Assembly (NCBI GenBank): GCA_012838805.1
Contig: DUON01000021.1
Location: forward strand, 1 to 42,273
Length of the DNA stretch: 42,273 nt
Source of the DNA: Clostridiales bacterium
Lineage (GTDB): Bacteria > Bacillota > Clostridia > Christensenellales > DTU072
Direction: 5' to 3'
Of the stretch, positions 26,017 to 36,396 are shown piece by piece. Each line of letters begins with the position of its first letter. Within the stretch, counting starts at the first letter, position 1. Position numbers and translations under genes: made by a program. The notes below the pieces were generated by a model. The model ran no database searches, was not told the DNA's origin, and saw nothing but the letters and a program-made list of their open reading frames with translations.

Positions 26017-26304
26017 ATGAAACTAAAGCCATTGTTTGACAAAATTGTATTAAAGCAAGTGGAAGCCGAGGAAAAGACCTCAAGCGGCATTGTTCTTCCC
26101 AGCGCCGCCAAGGAAAAACCGCAAATCGGCGAAGTTATAGCCGTGGGACCCGGAGGACTTGTCGACGGCAAGGAAGTTAAGATGCAGGTTAAGACAGGGG
26201 ATACCGTCTTATATTCAAAATACGCAGGTTCGGAGTTCAAAATCGACGACGAGACGGTAACAATTATCAAACAAAGCGATGTTTTAGCTATTGTCACTAA
26301 CTAA
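26017..26304 (+). CDS. groES: Co-chaperonin GroES
   Basis: The 95-residue protein is the heptameric lid of the GroEL folding chamber. It starts MKLKPLFDKIVLKQVEAEEK, followed by the mobile loop that docks on GroEL (KTSSGIVLPSAA, about 22-33), the roof segment around GEVIAVGPGG and the C-terminal strand VTIIKQSDVLAIV. Length and motifs are standard. GAGGAGGT lies about seven bases before the ATG. It is the first gene of the CIRCE-controlled operon; groEL follows after 18 bases. Confidence 0.97.
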   Translation: MKLKPLFDKIVLKQVEAEEKTSSGIVLPSAAKEKPQIGEVIAVGPGGLVDGKEVKMQVKTGDTVLYSKYAGSEFKIDDETVTIIKQSDVLAIVTN

Positions 26305-27942
<1,638 letters not shown>

Positions 27943-27992
27943 TAATATCCCGCCAACGGGCAAGCCCCCTGTGGGAAAATATAAAAAAGTTT

Positions 27993-28022
27993 CCGCCTCA
28001 CCTTATGTGAGGCGGTTTTTTT
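27993..28022 (+). terminator. groESL intrinsic terminator
   Basis: CCGCCTCAC-CTTAT-GTGAGGCGG is a perfect 9-bp stem followed by seven T. Confidence 0.93.
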
Positions 28023-28078
28023 GATTTACTTGAATAAATATAAAGAAAACAAAGAACCGTATCAGATTATGCAGAAAA

Positions 28079-28103
28079 ACAAAAAAGCCCGCATTTGGGC
28101 TTT
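28079..28103 (-). terminator. Terminator of the acyl-CoA synthetase-MMPL operon
   Basis: On the minus strand AAAGCCC-AAATGC-GGGCTTT runs into a T tract. It lies 28 bases after the MMPL stop codon and faces the groESL terminator. Confidence 0.8.
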
Positions 28104-28130
28104 GTGAAAAATAAATAAAAACTTATTACC

Positions 28131-30305
28131 TTAGGCTAAATTTTCTTTCTTCTTTGGTCTATTCGATTTCTTAAAATAGACCAATAACGGGGGTAAAACT
28201 ATGGATACCAGCACATAACTGATAAAAGCTCCCCTTGCCAAGACAAACGCCATTTCCCTTACCAAAAGGTTGTTTGTGACAAAAATCACCGCAAGGCACG
28301 CCGCCATGATTATGCTTGCACTTGCGGTTATTGCGGGAAAGACGGACGCCGAAGCCTTTATCGCCGCTGTTTTTGTGTCGGGATACTGGCTTTTCGCTTG
28401 CTCAAACCTTGTCGCCATAAGTATGGCATAATCTACCGTACATCCAAGCTGTACCGACCCGATAATGATATACACCATAAAATTCATATTCGCCGAAAAG
28501 ATAAAGTTCAGACTGATATTAAGCCATATCGCAAGCTCTATCAGCACCACCATGACCAGCGATTCCCAAAAAGATTTGAGAAGTATGCTCATAATAATAA
28601 GTATTATCAATACGGATATGGCACTTACTTTTAAGAAGTCCGAAGGCGTGATAGCCGCCATATCAAATGTGCCCGTAAGTATCCCCAAAGGATAGTTCTT
28701 TTCAAAATACTTGTTTGTTGTCTTTACAAGGTGGGAGTGCGTCCTTGACGCCTTTTCGTCTTCGGTGTCCCCCTCTATCTCTATCAAATACAAGGTATAC
28801 CATTCGCCGTCCACTTTCCTAAAAAGCGTTCCCATGGCGCCCATTTTACCCTCTTGAAAACCGTCGCCGAAAAGATTTAACAGCTTTTCCATATTTTTCG
28901 GGCTTATGTCCATTACCGAATAAGCGCCAATGACATTTGTTATCTTGTCGTCTGTTATAAGTTCGGCAATATAGTCCTTGTGCCCCCCTTCCTTTGTCTT
29001 AAGCGGTACGGCAGTTATGACCTGATTGCCCAGTTCCTTTGCCCTCATCTCTTGGGGAGTCATGTTGTAGGGCTCTTTATAAATTTTCAGATAGCTGAAA
29101 TCCACATTGCTTTGCATGATGTATGCGGGGATTATTGCTAAGATTGCGATTGCAATAATCACTTTCCGCCATTTTACGGTAAAGGTCGACACCTTTTCAA
29201 AATTTATCATAAGCTCCTTGTGAGCGGTCTTGGTCAATGCCTTGTCAAAGATAATGACAAAAATTGGTTGTAAGAAGACCACGGTCAAAAAGGATAGCAG
29301 AATGCCTTTGGTCACGACCTTAGTCAAGTCCGCCCCCAACCTGAAATTCATAAACGCAAGTGCCGCAAAACCGCCCATTGTCGTAAGGCTGCTTGCCAGA
29401 ATCGCCACAAACACCTTGGGAATGGCGCTTTTGGCAGCGTCGATAGGCTCTAATAGCTTGCGCTGTTCTTTATAGGCGTGCATGAAAAAGATAGCGTAGT
29501 CCATGGCTATGCCCAGTTGCAAGACGCTGGAGGAAGCGAAACTGATTATGCTCACGGACGGGAAGATAAGGTTGGTGCCCAAATTGACAATAACAGATAT
29601 TAAAAGCGTGCTTATCAGAATCAGGGGCTCAAAATAGGAAGATGTGGCAATAAGCAAAATCACACTCACGCATAATACCGCAAAGACGATATAGTAAATA
29701 AGCTCCGCCATGGTCTCTTCCATGACTTGCTTAGCCATGGCGGTCATTCCCGCCACCCCCACATTCCTGTTTGAGAACTCTTTATAAACGGTGTTTATCA
29801 CTTGAAATGCCTCTTGAGTGGAGGGCGAATAGTCAAACAACATGAGTATGACATAATTATATTTGGTGTTCGGGTCTTGGGGGTTGATTGGCTGTTTTAA
29901 GTAGTCATAGAGACCTTGGGTTTCTATCTTGACATTGACATTTGAAAAAATAGGCAAAGCCAAGAGATCCTCTATAGCCTTTATCTCTTTCAGGTCACCC
30001 ACCCAAAAGAACTGACTAAGCCCTTTTATCTTTTTGAGCCTTTCCACGCTTTGTTCAAGTTCGGCATCTTCCTTTTCCCCCTCCACCACAACAAAGGCGT
30101 CGCCTTTGACGCCGAAATGCTTTTTCAAAAACTCTATGCCCTCTGATGTTGGGGTGTCGGGAGGCAGATATTCCAGCATATCCGAATTTATCCTATCGTC
30201 ATAAATAAAATAATATATCCCAAAAGCCGACAGAGCGAAGATGACCGCCGTCATAATAAGGATAATTTTTCGGTATTTAATTATTAAGTTTGAGAATCTA
30301 TTCAT
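28131..30305 (-). CDS. MMPL/RND-family membrane exporter
   Basis: The product (724 residues from ATG 30305) is a two-half RND-type transporter. Each half has one membrane helix, a large extracytoplasmic loop and a block of five helices; the helix blocks lie at about 195-385 and 560-715, and the first helix is near residues 15-37. Segments such as QLGIAMDYAIFFMHAYKEQ and QLGCTVDYAILMATRFEQ are the conserved MMPL/SSD core with the buried Asp used for proton coupling. MMPL proteins export lipids or hydrophobic compounds. ATG 30305 is preferred over GTG 30335, because the GTG lies within an intergenic hairpin and has no ribosome site; the ATG itself has only a weak AGAG. It follows the acyl-CoA synthetase gene by 89 bases. 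Confidence 0.85.
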   Translation of the reverse strand: MNRFSNLIIKYRKIILIMTAVIFALSAFGIYYFIYDDRINSDMLEYLPPDTPTSEGIEFLKKHFGVKGDAFVVVEGEKEDAELEQSVERLKKIKGLSQFFWVGDLKEIKAIEDLLALPIFSNVNVKIETQGLYDYLKQPINPQDPNTKYNYVILMLFDYSPSTQEAFQVINTVYKEFSNRNVGVAGMTAMAKQVMEETMAELIYYIVFAVLCVSVILLIATSSYFEPLILISTLLISVIVNLGTNLIFPSVSIISFASSSVLQLGIAMDYAIFFMHAYKEQRKLLEPIDAAKSAIPKVFVAILASSLTTMGGFAALAFMNFRLGADLTKVVTKGILLSFLTVVFLQPIFVIIFDKALTKTAHKELMINFEKVSTFTVKWRKVIIAIAILAIIPAYIMQSNVDFSYLKIYKEPYNMTPQEMRAKELGNQVITAVPLKTKEGGHKDYIAELITDDKITNVIGAYSVMDISPKNMEKLLNLFGDGFQEGKMGAMGTLFRKVDGEWYTLYLIEIEGDTEDEKASRTHSHLVKTTNKYFEKNYPLGILTGTFDMAAITPSDFLKVSAISVLIILIIMSILLKSFWESLVMVVLIELAIWLNISLNFIFSANMNFMVYIIIGSVQLGCTVDYAILMATRFEQAKSQYPDTKTAAIKASASVFPAITASASIIMAACLAVIFVTNNLLVREMAFVLARGAFISYVLVSIVLPPLLVYFKKSNRPKKKENLA

Positions 30306-30328
30306 TTTTTCTCTTAATTTTTTAACAA

Positions 30329-30346
30329 TCGCCACATTCGTGGCGA
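30329..30346 (-). promoter_or_regulatory. Hairpin between the acyl-CoA synthetase and MMPL genes
   Basis: TCGCCAC-GAAT-GTGGCGA (minus strand) is a perfect 7-bp stem with a four-base loop. No long T tract follows, so it may act as an RNA processing or attenuation site rather than a full terminator. Confidence 0.55.
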
Positions 30347-30394
30347 CAGTTGTTCCATTTATTTTTTTATAACAATTTTAGCCCTTGATATATC

Positions 30395-32044
30395 TCAATG
30401 CTTCTCCCTTATTTCCGTTCTTCTGATTTTTCCGCTTATGGTCTTGGGCAATTCGGTGACAAAGTCAACAATTCTGGGATACTTATATGGCGCGGTTTGC
30501 GCTTTTACAAAATTTTGGATTTCTTTCTTTAATTCATCGCTTGGCTGATAGTTTTTGGAAAGCACAATAGTAGCCTTTATTATCTGCCCTCTTATCGGGT
30601 CGGGAACGCCGGTCACTGCACATTCCATGACCGCAGGATGTTCCATAAGCACGCTCTCAATCTCAAACGGACCTATTCTGTATCCGCTGGACTTTATCAT
30701 ATCGTCGGTACGCCCCACATACCAGTAATATCCGTCTTCGTCTTTCCAAGCGGTATCCCCGGTATGATAGACATGGTCATTCCATATTTCTTCTGTCTTG
30801 TCCTCATCGTCATAGTATTCTGCGAAAAGCCCCGGAGGAAGCTTCTTGTCCGTCCTTATGACAATCTCGCCCACCACCCCGGCGTCCACAGAATTTCCGT
30901 TTTCGTCAATAATATCCACATCGTATTGGGGATTGGGCTTGCCCATGCTGCCCGGCTTGGGCGTCATATTCAAAAAGTTTGCCACCGCAAGCGTGAGCTC
31001 GGTCTGACCATAGCCTTCCATAAGCTGAAGCCCCGTGGCACTTTTGAATTGCTTAAACACTTCAGGATTAAGCGCTTCGCCGGCTATTGTGGCGTATTTC
31101 AAGGACGATAAGTCAAACTTCTTTAAATCCTCTTTTATAAAAAACCTATACATAGTGGGCGGTGCGCAAAAAGTGGTTATATTGAATTTTTTGAACATGC
31201 ATAACATTTCTTGGGCGTCGAATTTGTCATAATCATAGGCAAATATGCAAGTCTCCGCAAGCCATTGTCCATAAAGCTTGCCCCATACCGCCTTTGCCCA
31301 GCCCGTATCTGCGATAGTACAGTGAATGCCGTCCGGATCGACATTATGCCACCAAACCGCAGACGTAATATGCCCTATGGGATAGTCAAACTTATGTACT
31401 GCAATTTTGGGATATCCGGTAGTCCCCGAAGTAAAGTACATCAACATCACATCGTCAGCTTTTGTGGCAAGCTCTCCCTTGGGTCTTTCAAACTCGATGC
31501 TTTGGGCTATTATCTCTTCGTCAAAGAAGTCCCAGCCCTCTCTTTTGATTTTTATAACGGCTTTAGTCCTTATACCGTCATATTCGGTCATAGCCTGCTC
31601 GATTTCTTCGCACACGCCGTCGTCGGGGGTGCATACTATCGCCGACACATCGGCTTTATTGAACCTATATAAGTAGTCTTTTTTCTTAAGCTGGTGGGTG
31701 GCGGGTATGACAATGGCGCCTATTTTATGCAAAGCGATTACAGAAAACCAAAATTCATATCTTCTCTTTAAGACCAGCATGACCTTGTCGCCTTTTTTAA
31801 TGCCACGGCTGACAAAATAATTGGCGGTTTTGTTGGAATATTCCTTTATCTGTCTGAAACTGAATTCCCTTGCCTCTCCTTGTTCGGACACCCAAAGCAG
31901 AGCTTTCTTGTCGGGGGATTTTTTGGCAAGCTCGTCCACCACATCAAATCCAAAATTAAAATCTTTGGGAACATTGTAAGAAATGTCGGTTAAGATTCCG
32001 TTTTCATCAATTATTTCATTCACATACTTTTTATATAATCTCAT
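30395..32044 (-). CDS. Acyl-CoA synthetase (AMP-forming, medium-chain/acetyl-CoA ligase type)
   Basis: The 549-residue enzyme belongs to the ANL adenylating superfamily and would activate a carboxylic acid to acyl-AMP and then acyl-CoA. It has the P-loop YFTSGTTGYPK (about 205-215), the aromatic/adenine motif EGYGQTE, the hinge region YHTGDTAWKDEDGYYWYVGRTDDMIKSSGYRIGP split over two motifs, and the catalytic Lys of TISGKIRR (K539). The N-terminal half (KRRYEFWFSVIALHKIGAI) is typical of MACS-like proteins from Clostridia. AGGAGG lies four bases before ATG 32044. It is the first gene of a two-gene unit with the MMPL exporter, which suggests that the acid could be a lipid precursor; the exact substrate is unknown. 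Confidence 0.9.
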   Translation of the reverse strand: MRLYKKYVNEIIDENGILTDISYNVPKDFNFGFDVVDELAKKSPDKKALLWVSEQGEAREFSFRQIKEYSNKTANYFVSRGIKKGDKVMLVLKRRYEFWFSVIALHKIGAIVIPATHQLKKKDYLYRFNKADVSAIVCTPDDGVCEEIEQAMTEYDGIRTKAVIKIKREGWDFFDEEIIAQSIEFERPKGELATKADDVMLMYFTSGTTGYPKIAVHKFDYPIGHITSAVWWHNVDPDGIHCTIADTGWAKAVWGKLYGQWLAETCIFAYDYDKFDAQEMLCMFKKFNITTFCAPPTMYRFFIKEDLKKFDLSSLKYATIAGEALNPEVFKQFKSATGLQLMEGYGQTELTLAVANFLNMTPKPGSMGKPNPQYDVDIIDENGNSVDAGVVGEIVIRTDKKLPPGLFAEYYDDEDKTEEIWNDHVYHTGDTAWKDEDGYYWYVGRTDDMIKSSGYRIGPFEIESVLMEHPAVMECAVTGVPDPIRGQIIKATIVLSKNYQPSDELKKEIQNFVKAQTAPYKYPRIVDFVTELPKTISGKIRRTEIREKH

Positions 32045-32069
32045 CGGGCCTCCTAATCGTATACTTAAA

Positions 32070-32099
32070 AATATACCACTTTATTATTAAGGTTGTCAA
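32070..32099 (-). promoter_or_regulatory. Promoter for the acyl-CoA synthetase-MMPL operon
   Basis: On the minus strand TTGACA (32094-32099), an 18-base spacer and TATATT (32070-32075). Confidence 0.65.
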
Positions 32100-32103
32100 C
32101 GGT

Positions 32104-32140
32104 TTTGAACATTCGTCGGCGGCTCAAGGCGGCGTTCAAA
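32104..32140. repeat. Inverted repeat in the divergent region before the phage cassette
   Basis: TTTGAAC (32104-32110) and GTTCAAA (32134-32140) are inverted copies 23 bases apart, between the acyl-CoA synthetase promoter and the terminase gene. It may be an operator or chance. Confidence 0.3.
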
Positions 32141-32223
32141 TTGATAGCCGTTTTCTACCATTTTTAGCCAACGGGTTTTGTTTACGGGTTTACAATTAAG
32201 ATACCACTTGACGGGGGAGGGCT

Positions 32224-33651
32224 ATGACCGATAAAGAATTAATCTACCACATACTTCAAATTGAAAAACTGCAAAAGAAAAAACATTCGTATAACGCCCT
32301 TAAGAGATATAACAAGGGAGAAAAAGTCCATAAAAAACAAATCGCTTTTCATTCTTCCCAGAAAAAGAACCGATGGGTGTTCGGCGGCAATCGAAGCGGC
32401 AAGACTGAATGCGGAGCTGTGGAAGCAATCTGGCTGGCAAGGGGTACCCACCCTTACCGACAAAATAAAAAGAACACCTTCGGCTGGGTGGTGTCCGTGT
32501 CTTATGAGGTGCAAAGGGATGTCGCCCAAAGCAAAATCCTCCATTACCTAAACCCTGAATGGATTCAAGATATAGTTATGCAATCGGGCAGCAAGTCCTT
32601 TCCCGCAAACGGCATTATCGACACCATTGTTATAAAAAACGCTTTTGGCGGAGTATCTAAAATCGGTTTCAAGTCCGCCGACCAAGGCAGGGAAAAGTTT
32701 CAAGGCGCAAGCTTGGACTTTGTATGGTTTGACGAAGAGCCGCCAAGGGATATCTATGAAGAGTGCGTTATGCGCGTCATGGACAAGCAAGGCGATATCT
32801 TCGGCACAATGACTCCGCTTAAGGGTTTAAGCTGGGTGTATGAAGAGATATATCTCAACAAAAGGCAAGACCCCGAAATATATTATATCACCATGGAATG
32901 GGCGGACAACCCCTTTTTGGACAAAGCCCAAATAGAAAGGCTTTCCAAAAGCTTAGACGAGGCGACCCTTGCCACAAGACGGTACGGGCGGTTTATGCAA
33001 AATCAAGGGCTGGTGTACGGCACCTTTGACGAAAACATTCATGTAATAGAACCTTTTGATGTGCCACATGAATGGTACGACAAGATATCTATAGACCCGG
33101 GCTTGAACAATCCCCTTTCCGCACATTTCTATGCTGTGGACTTTGACGGGAGGATATATGTCGTCGCTGAACACTACGAAAAGGGAAAGGATATAGACTA
33201 TCACGCAAACGCCATACTTGACATTGCCAAATCCTTAAATTGGCATTTCAGCCCCAGCGGACATTTGGAAGCACTTATAGACAGTGCCGCCAATCAAAGG
33301 ACTCTTGCAGGCTCAAAGAGCGTCAGCCAGCTGTTTTATGAAAAAGGCATAGCCGTCAACACAAATGTCAAAAAGGACCTTTTCAGCGGTATATCCCGTG
33401 TTAAGGACTATTTCAGCGCCCGCCCGCCAAGGATATTTATCTTCAAAAACTGCGTCAATATGATAAGGGAACTCAAAAGCTACTGGTGGGGCAAAGGTGA
33501 CACACCTTTGAAAAAGGACGACCACGCCATGGACGACTTGCGTTACTATATTATGACCAATCCCCAAAACAGCTATCGGGAAGAAAAACCTTTGAGAGTG
33601 CATCAAAAATATAGAGAAAAATTGATAAGAAAGAAAAGGCTTGGCATTTAA
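32224..33651 (+). CDS. terL: Phage terminase large subunit
   Basis: TerL is the ATP-driven motor and nuclease that packs DNA into phage heads. The 475 residues contain Walker A FGGNRSGKTE (53-62), Walker B LDFVWFDEE (164-172), a coupling motif FGTMTPLKG (193-201), and a RNase H-like nuclease domain with the three expected acidic sites SIDPG (D291), LIDSAA (D353) and HAMDDLRY (D437/D438). All catalytic positions look intact. The domain type resembles Terminase_6. The ATG follows GGGGGAGGG. It heads a plus-strand cassette; no complete small-terminase gene precedes it, and I find no convincing promoter in the 180 bases upstream. Confidence 0.9.
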   Translation: MTDKELIYHILQIEKLQKKKHSYNALKRYNKGEKVHKKQIAFHSSQKKNRWVFGGNRSGKTECGAVEAIWLARGTHPYRQNKKNTFGWVVSVSYEVQRDVAQSKILHYLNPEWIQDIVMQSGSKSFPANGIIDTIVIKNAFGGVSKIGFKSADQGREKFQGASLDFVWFDEEPPRDIYEECVMRVMDKQGDIFGTMTPLKGLSWVYEEIYLNKRQDPEIYYITMEWADNPFLDKAQIERLSKSLDEATLATRRYGRFMQNQGLVYGTFDENIHVIEPFDVPHEWYDKISIDPGLNNPLSAHFYAVDFDGRIYVVAEHYEKGKDIDYHANAILDIAKSLNWHFSPSGHLEALIDSAANQRTLAGSKSVSQLFYEKGIAVNTNVKKDLFSGISRVKDYFSARPPRIFIFKNCVNMIRELKSYWWGKGDTPLKKDDHAMDDLRYYIMTNPQNSYREEKPLRVHQKYREKLIRKKRLGI

Positions 33652-33672
33652 TAGCTTTTTTGAAGGAGGCTT

Positions 33673-33936
33673 ATGCTGGATATTTTACTAAAAAAAGCGC
33701 GGGGTTATGTTATCAAGGAGATTGTGGAGGAATACTGCGTGGACGAAAACGGCGAAGAAAAGCTCCTCAAAAGGAAAGTCCACCAAAAGCACATTCCGCC
33801 GGACACCACTGCGCTGAAAGAGTATCTTAAACATCAGGACGAAAAGCTTATGGACATGAGCGAAGAGGAGCTTCAAAAGGAAAAGCAACGGCTTTTGAAT
33901 GAGTTAAGCAAAAAATCAAAAAACAGGAGCGCATAA
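33673..33936 (+). CDS. Small charged phage protein with a TerS-tail-like motif
   Basis: The 87-residue protein has a segment IPPDTTALKEYLK (about 46-58) followed by a charged helix MSEEELQKEKQRLLNEL. From memory, very similar phrases occur in the C-terminal part of many phage small terminase subunits (PPDTTAL..(W/Y)LK). The N-terminal DNA-binding helix-turn-helix of TerS is absent. It lies between terL and the portal gene and overlaps the portal start by one base. It could be a reduced small terminase, or an unrelated packaging or portal-associated protein. GAAGGAGG precedes the ATG. Confidence 0.6.
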   Translation: MLDILLKKARGYVIKEIVEEYCVDENGEEKLLKRKVHQKHIPPDTTALKEYLKHQDEKLMDMSEEELQKEKQRLLNELSKKSKNRSA

Positions 33937-35798
33937 TGAAACAAAAAAATGCTGAACTATTAGTAAAAGAGGTCTTTGAGGACTTTCAAAGGCGCAAGGA
34001 AGAGCGAAGCCGACTTGAGGCAAGCTGGCTTATGAATATAAACTTCCTTATGGGAAATCAGTATTGCGAGCTGGCGTCCAACGGTGAAATCTTTGACAAC
34101 GGCAAACAGTACTATTGGCAGCAAAGGGAGGTGTTCAACCATATCGCGCCAATAATAGAAACCCGTCTGGCAAAGTTTTCAAGGCTTAAGTCCCGAGTGT
34201 CCGTACGCCCCGCCACCAGCGATGCCGCAGACACAAACTGTGCCAAGTTCGCCACAAGGCTTATAGAGAGCGTGGAAGAGGAGAACAACCTCAAAGAGCT
34301 TATACATTCCGCCTGCTTTTGGTCGGAAGTCACGGGAACGGCTTTTTATAAGGTCGTATGGAACAGCGAAAAAGGCTCTTTGGCGGCGCAAGACGGCTTA
34401 GAAAAGATTTATGAAGGCGATGTGGAGATATCCGTCTGTCCGCCATATGAAATCTATCCCGACAGCATTGCGTGTTCCAGCGTGGAAGAATGCTCTTCGA
34501 TTATCCACGCCAAAGCCTACCCTATAAATGTCATAGAGGATATTTGGGGCGTCAAGGTAGACGGAAAAGAGGTATCCGTTATCAATATAGACACGGCTCT
34601 GAGCGGCGGAGGCTATGGCTACAACGCCCACAAGCTTAGAGCTTTTTCCGACCTTAAGAAAGACCATGAACTGGTCATAGAGAGATACACCCTCCCCAAC
34701 AAAGAGCACCCCGACGGAAGACTAACCATTATAGCCGGCGACAAACTGCTATACGACGGGGACTTGCCCTACCAAAACCAAAGCGGCGGCAAACGGGGTT
34801 TTCCGTTTATAAGGCAGGTGGCTTTGGCGCAACCCTCATGCTTTTATGGCATAAGCATTATCGAAAGGCTTATTCCCATTCAAAGAGCGTATAACACCGT
34901 AAAAAACCGCAAGCACGAATACTTGAATAGGCTTTCTCTTGGCGTTATGGCGGTGGAAGAGGGAAGCATAGATTTGGATAATTTGGAAGACGAGGGGCTT
35001 GCTCCCGGCAAGGTGCTTATATACCGTCAAGGCTCCAACCCCCCCATGATGATGAACCCGGGGACGGTGCCAAGCGAATTCCGCAACGAAGAAGACAGAC
35101 TCTTGGCGGAGTTTATCAATATTAGCGGCGTCAGCGACTTTTTATCGTCATCCAATATCGTCAGCGACAACCTTTCCGGCGTGGCTTTGTCATTACTGAT
35201 AGAACAAGACGATACAAGGCTTTCCATAACAGCGGAAGCCATTAGGAACAGCGTCAGAAAGGTAGGTCAGCATATCTTACGCCTTTACAGACAGTTCGCC
35301 ACAACCAAGAGGCTTAAGCGGATATCCGGGGAGAACGGCGAGATTGAAAGACTCTCTTTCAGCGGCAGCGACATCACCAGCGACGACTTGGTTTTCGATA
35401 CAGAGAACGAGCTCAACGACACCCCGGCGAATAGAAAGAACATGGCAATCGAACTGTTGAAGCTTGGGCTTTTGACAGACGAGAACGGGAATATAAGCCC
35501 CATGACAAAAAACAAGATTCTTGAAATTATGGGGTTTGGAAACTGGGAGACGGCAAGATGCCTTGACGACTTACACATAAAGAAAGCGTCCAAAGAAAAC
35601 CAAAAGGTATCCGAAAACAAGGATATTGAGGTGGACGAATCGGACAAGCACTCCCTGCACATCGAAGAGCATATCCGATGCCTTATCGGCAATGAATTTA
35701 AGATTTCCGACAAGCAAAAGGACAAGCTCAACGAGCATATAAAAACCCACAGACAGTATGAAAGGCTGACAAGGCAGGCATTGGCTCTGCAAGCCTAA
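33936..35798 (+). CDS. Phage portal protein (podovirus/P22-like type)
   Basis: The 620-residue protein would form the dodecameric ring through which DNA enters and leaves the head. Portal-like features are the N-terminal helical start (ASWLMNINFLMGNQYC...), the conserved NHIAPIIETRLAKFSRLK segment, an early W and polar loop region (FWSEVTGTAFYKVVWN), IPIQRAYNTVKNRKHEYLNR before the crown/stem helices, and the late ISGVSDFLSSSNIVSDNLSGVALSLLIEQDD block. The last 60-70 residues are highly charged and helical. The order terL-portal-scaffold-capsid and the length support the call. Its start overlaps the upstream stop (TAATG) with AGGAG just ahead. Confidence 0.88.
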   Translation: MKQKNAELLVKEVFEDFQRRKEERSRLEASWLMNINFLMGNQYCELASNGEIFDNGKQYYWQQREVFNHIAPIIETRLAKFSRLKSRVSVRPATSDAADTNCAKFATRLIESVEEENNLKELIHSACFWSEVTGTAFYKVVWNSEKGSLAAQDGLEKIYEGDVEISVCPPYEIYPDSIACSSVEECSSIIHAKAYPINVIEDIWGVKVDGKEVSVINIDTALSGGGYGYNAHKLRAFSDLKKDHELVIERYTLPNKEHPDGRLTIIAGDKLLYDGDLPYQNQSGGKRGFPFIRQVALAQPSCFYGISIIERLIPIQRAYNTVKNRKHEYLNRLSLGVMAVEEGSIDLDNLEDEGLAPGKVLIYRQGSNPPMMMNPGTVPSEFRNEEDRLLAEFINISGVSDFLSSSNIVSDNLSGVALSLLIEQDDTRLSITAEAIRNSVRKVGQHILRLYRQFATTKRLKRISGENGEIERLSFSGSDITSDDLVFDTENELNDTPANRKNMAIELLKLGLLTDENGNISPMTKNKILEIMGFGNWETARCLDDLHIKKASKENQKVSENKDIEVDESDKHSLHIEEHIRCLIGNEFKISDKQKDKLNEHIKTHRQYERLTRQALALQA

Positions 35799-35803
35799 AA
35801 ATA

Positions 35804-35817
35804 AAAAATTCAAAATA
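35804..35817 (+). repeat. 14-bp intergenic repeat, copy 1
   Basis: AAAAAATTCAAAAT occurs here, just before the scaffold ribosome site, and again at 37910-37923. It may be chance in AT-rich DNA. Confidence 0.35.
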
Positions 35818-35831
35818 AAGGAGCAAAGAAC

Positions 35832-36383
35832 ATGGAACAAACCAAATCTACCCCCGCCTTTCAAGGCGACAAGGAAGAAAGGGCTTCCTATGGAAAATTC
35901 AATAAATTAGAGGATTTAATAAACGCCTATAACTCTTTAGAGGCTGAATTCACTAAGCGGTCACAAAGGCTGAAGGAGCTTGAAAACGAAAAAAATCAAA
36001 AAAACCAGTGGCAAAACAAGGTCCAAAGCTTTATGGAAAAGTATCCTATCGCTGCGGAGTTCACCGAGCAGATTGGCGAGGAAATCGCCCAAAAAGACTT
36101 GATAAAAGAAGAAGATTGTCTGGAGAAAGCGCTGCTTTCGGTACTCACAAAAAACTACAAGCCCCCAAAAGAGCAGGCAAAAGACCAGAAGGTAATCGAG
36201 GAGCTTTTGAGAGACGACAGCTTTAAGGAAAAAATTATCCAAGAATACCGTCAAAAAATAAGCAACAATCCTCTACCCAAAACCCTCCCAGGAGGAGGAA
36301 AAATTCCCGTCGCCACTCCCTGCCGACCTACGACAATAAAGGAAGCCGGTCAAGTGGCGCTGGAATTATTAAAACAATTATAG
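35832..36383 (+). CDS. Scaffold-like capsid assembly protein
   Basis: The 183 residues are highly charged and mostly helical (GKFNKLEDLINAYNSLEAEF then KRSQRLKELENEKNQKNQ). The last part holds a Gly/Pro linker and a short terminal helix (TIKEAGQVALELLKQL). Position directly between portal and major capsid genes, size and coiled-coil character match phage scaffolding proteins, which direct head assembly and then leave. The sequence is too variable for a specific family match. AAAGGAG precedes the ATG. Confidence 0.65.
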   Translation: MEQTKSTPAFQGDKEERASYGKFNKLEDLINAYNSLEAEFTKRSQRLKELENEKNQKNQWQNKVQSFMEKYPIAAEFTEQIGEEIAQKDLIKEEDCLEKALLSVLTKNYKPPKEQAKDQKVIEELLRDDSFKEKIIQEYRQKISNNPLPKTLPGGGKIPVATPCRPTTIKEAGQVALELLKQL

Positions 36384-36396
36384 GAGAGTATTGAAT

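Noticed and set aside
30306..30335. GTG start for the MMPL exporter
   Set aside because: The GTG lies within the arm of an intergenic hairpin and lacks a ribosome site; ATG 30305 fits the family start better.
32045..32223. Attachment site or promoter for the phage cassette
   Set aside because: I could not match any stretch here with the right end of the cassette as a direct repeat, and no -35/-10 pair on the plus strand was convincing; only a weak inverted repeat remains.
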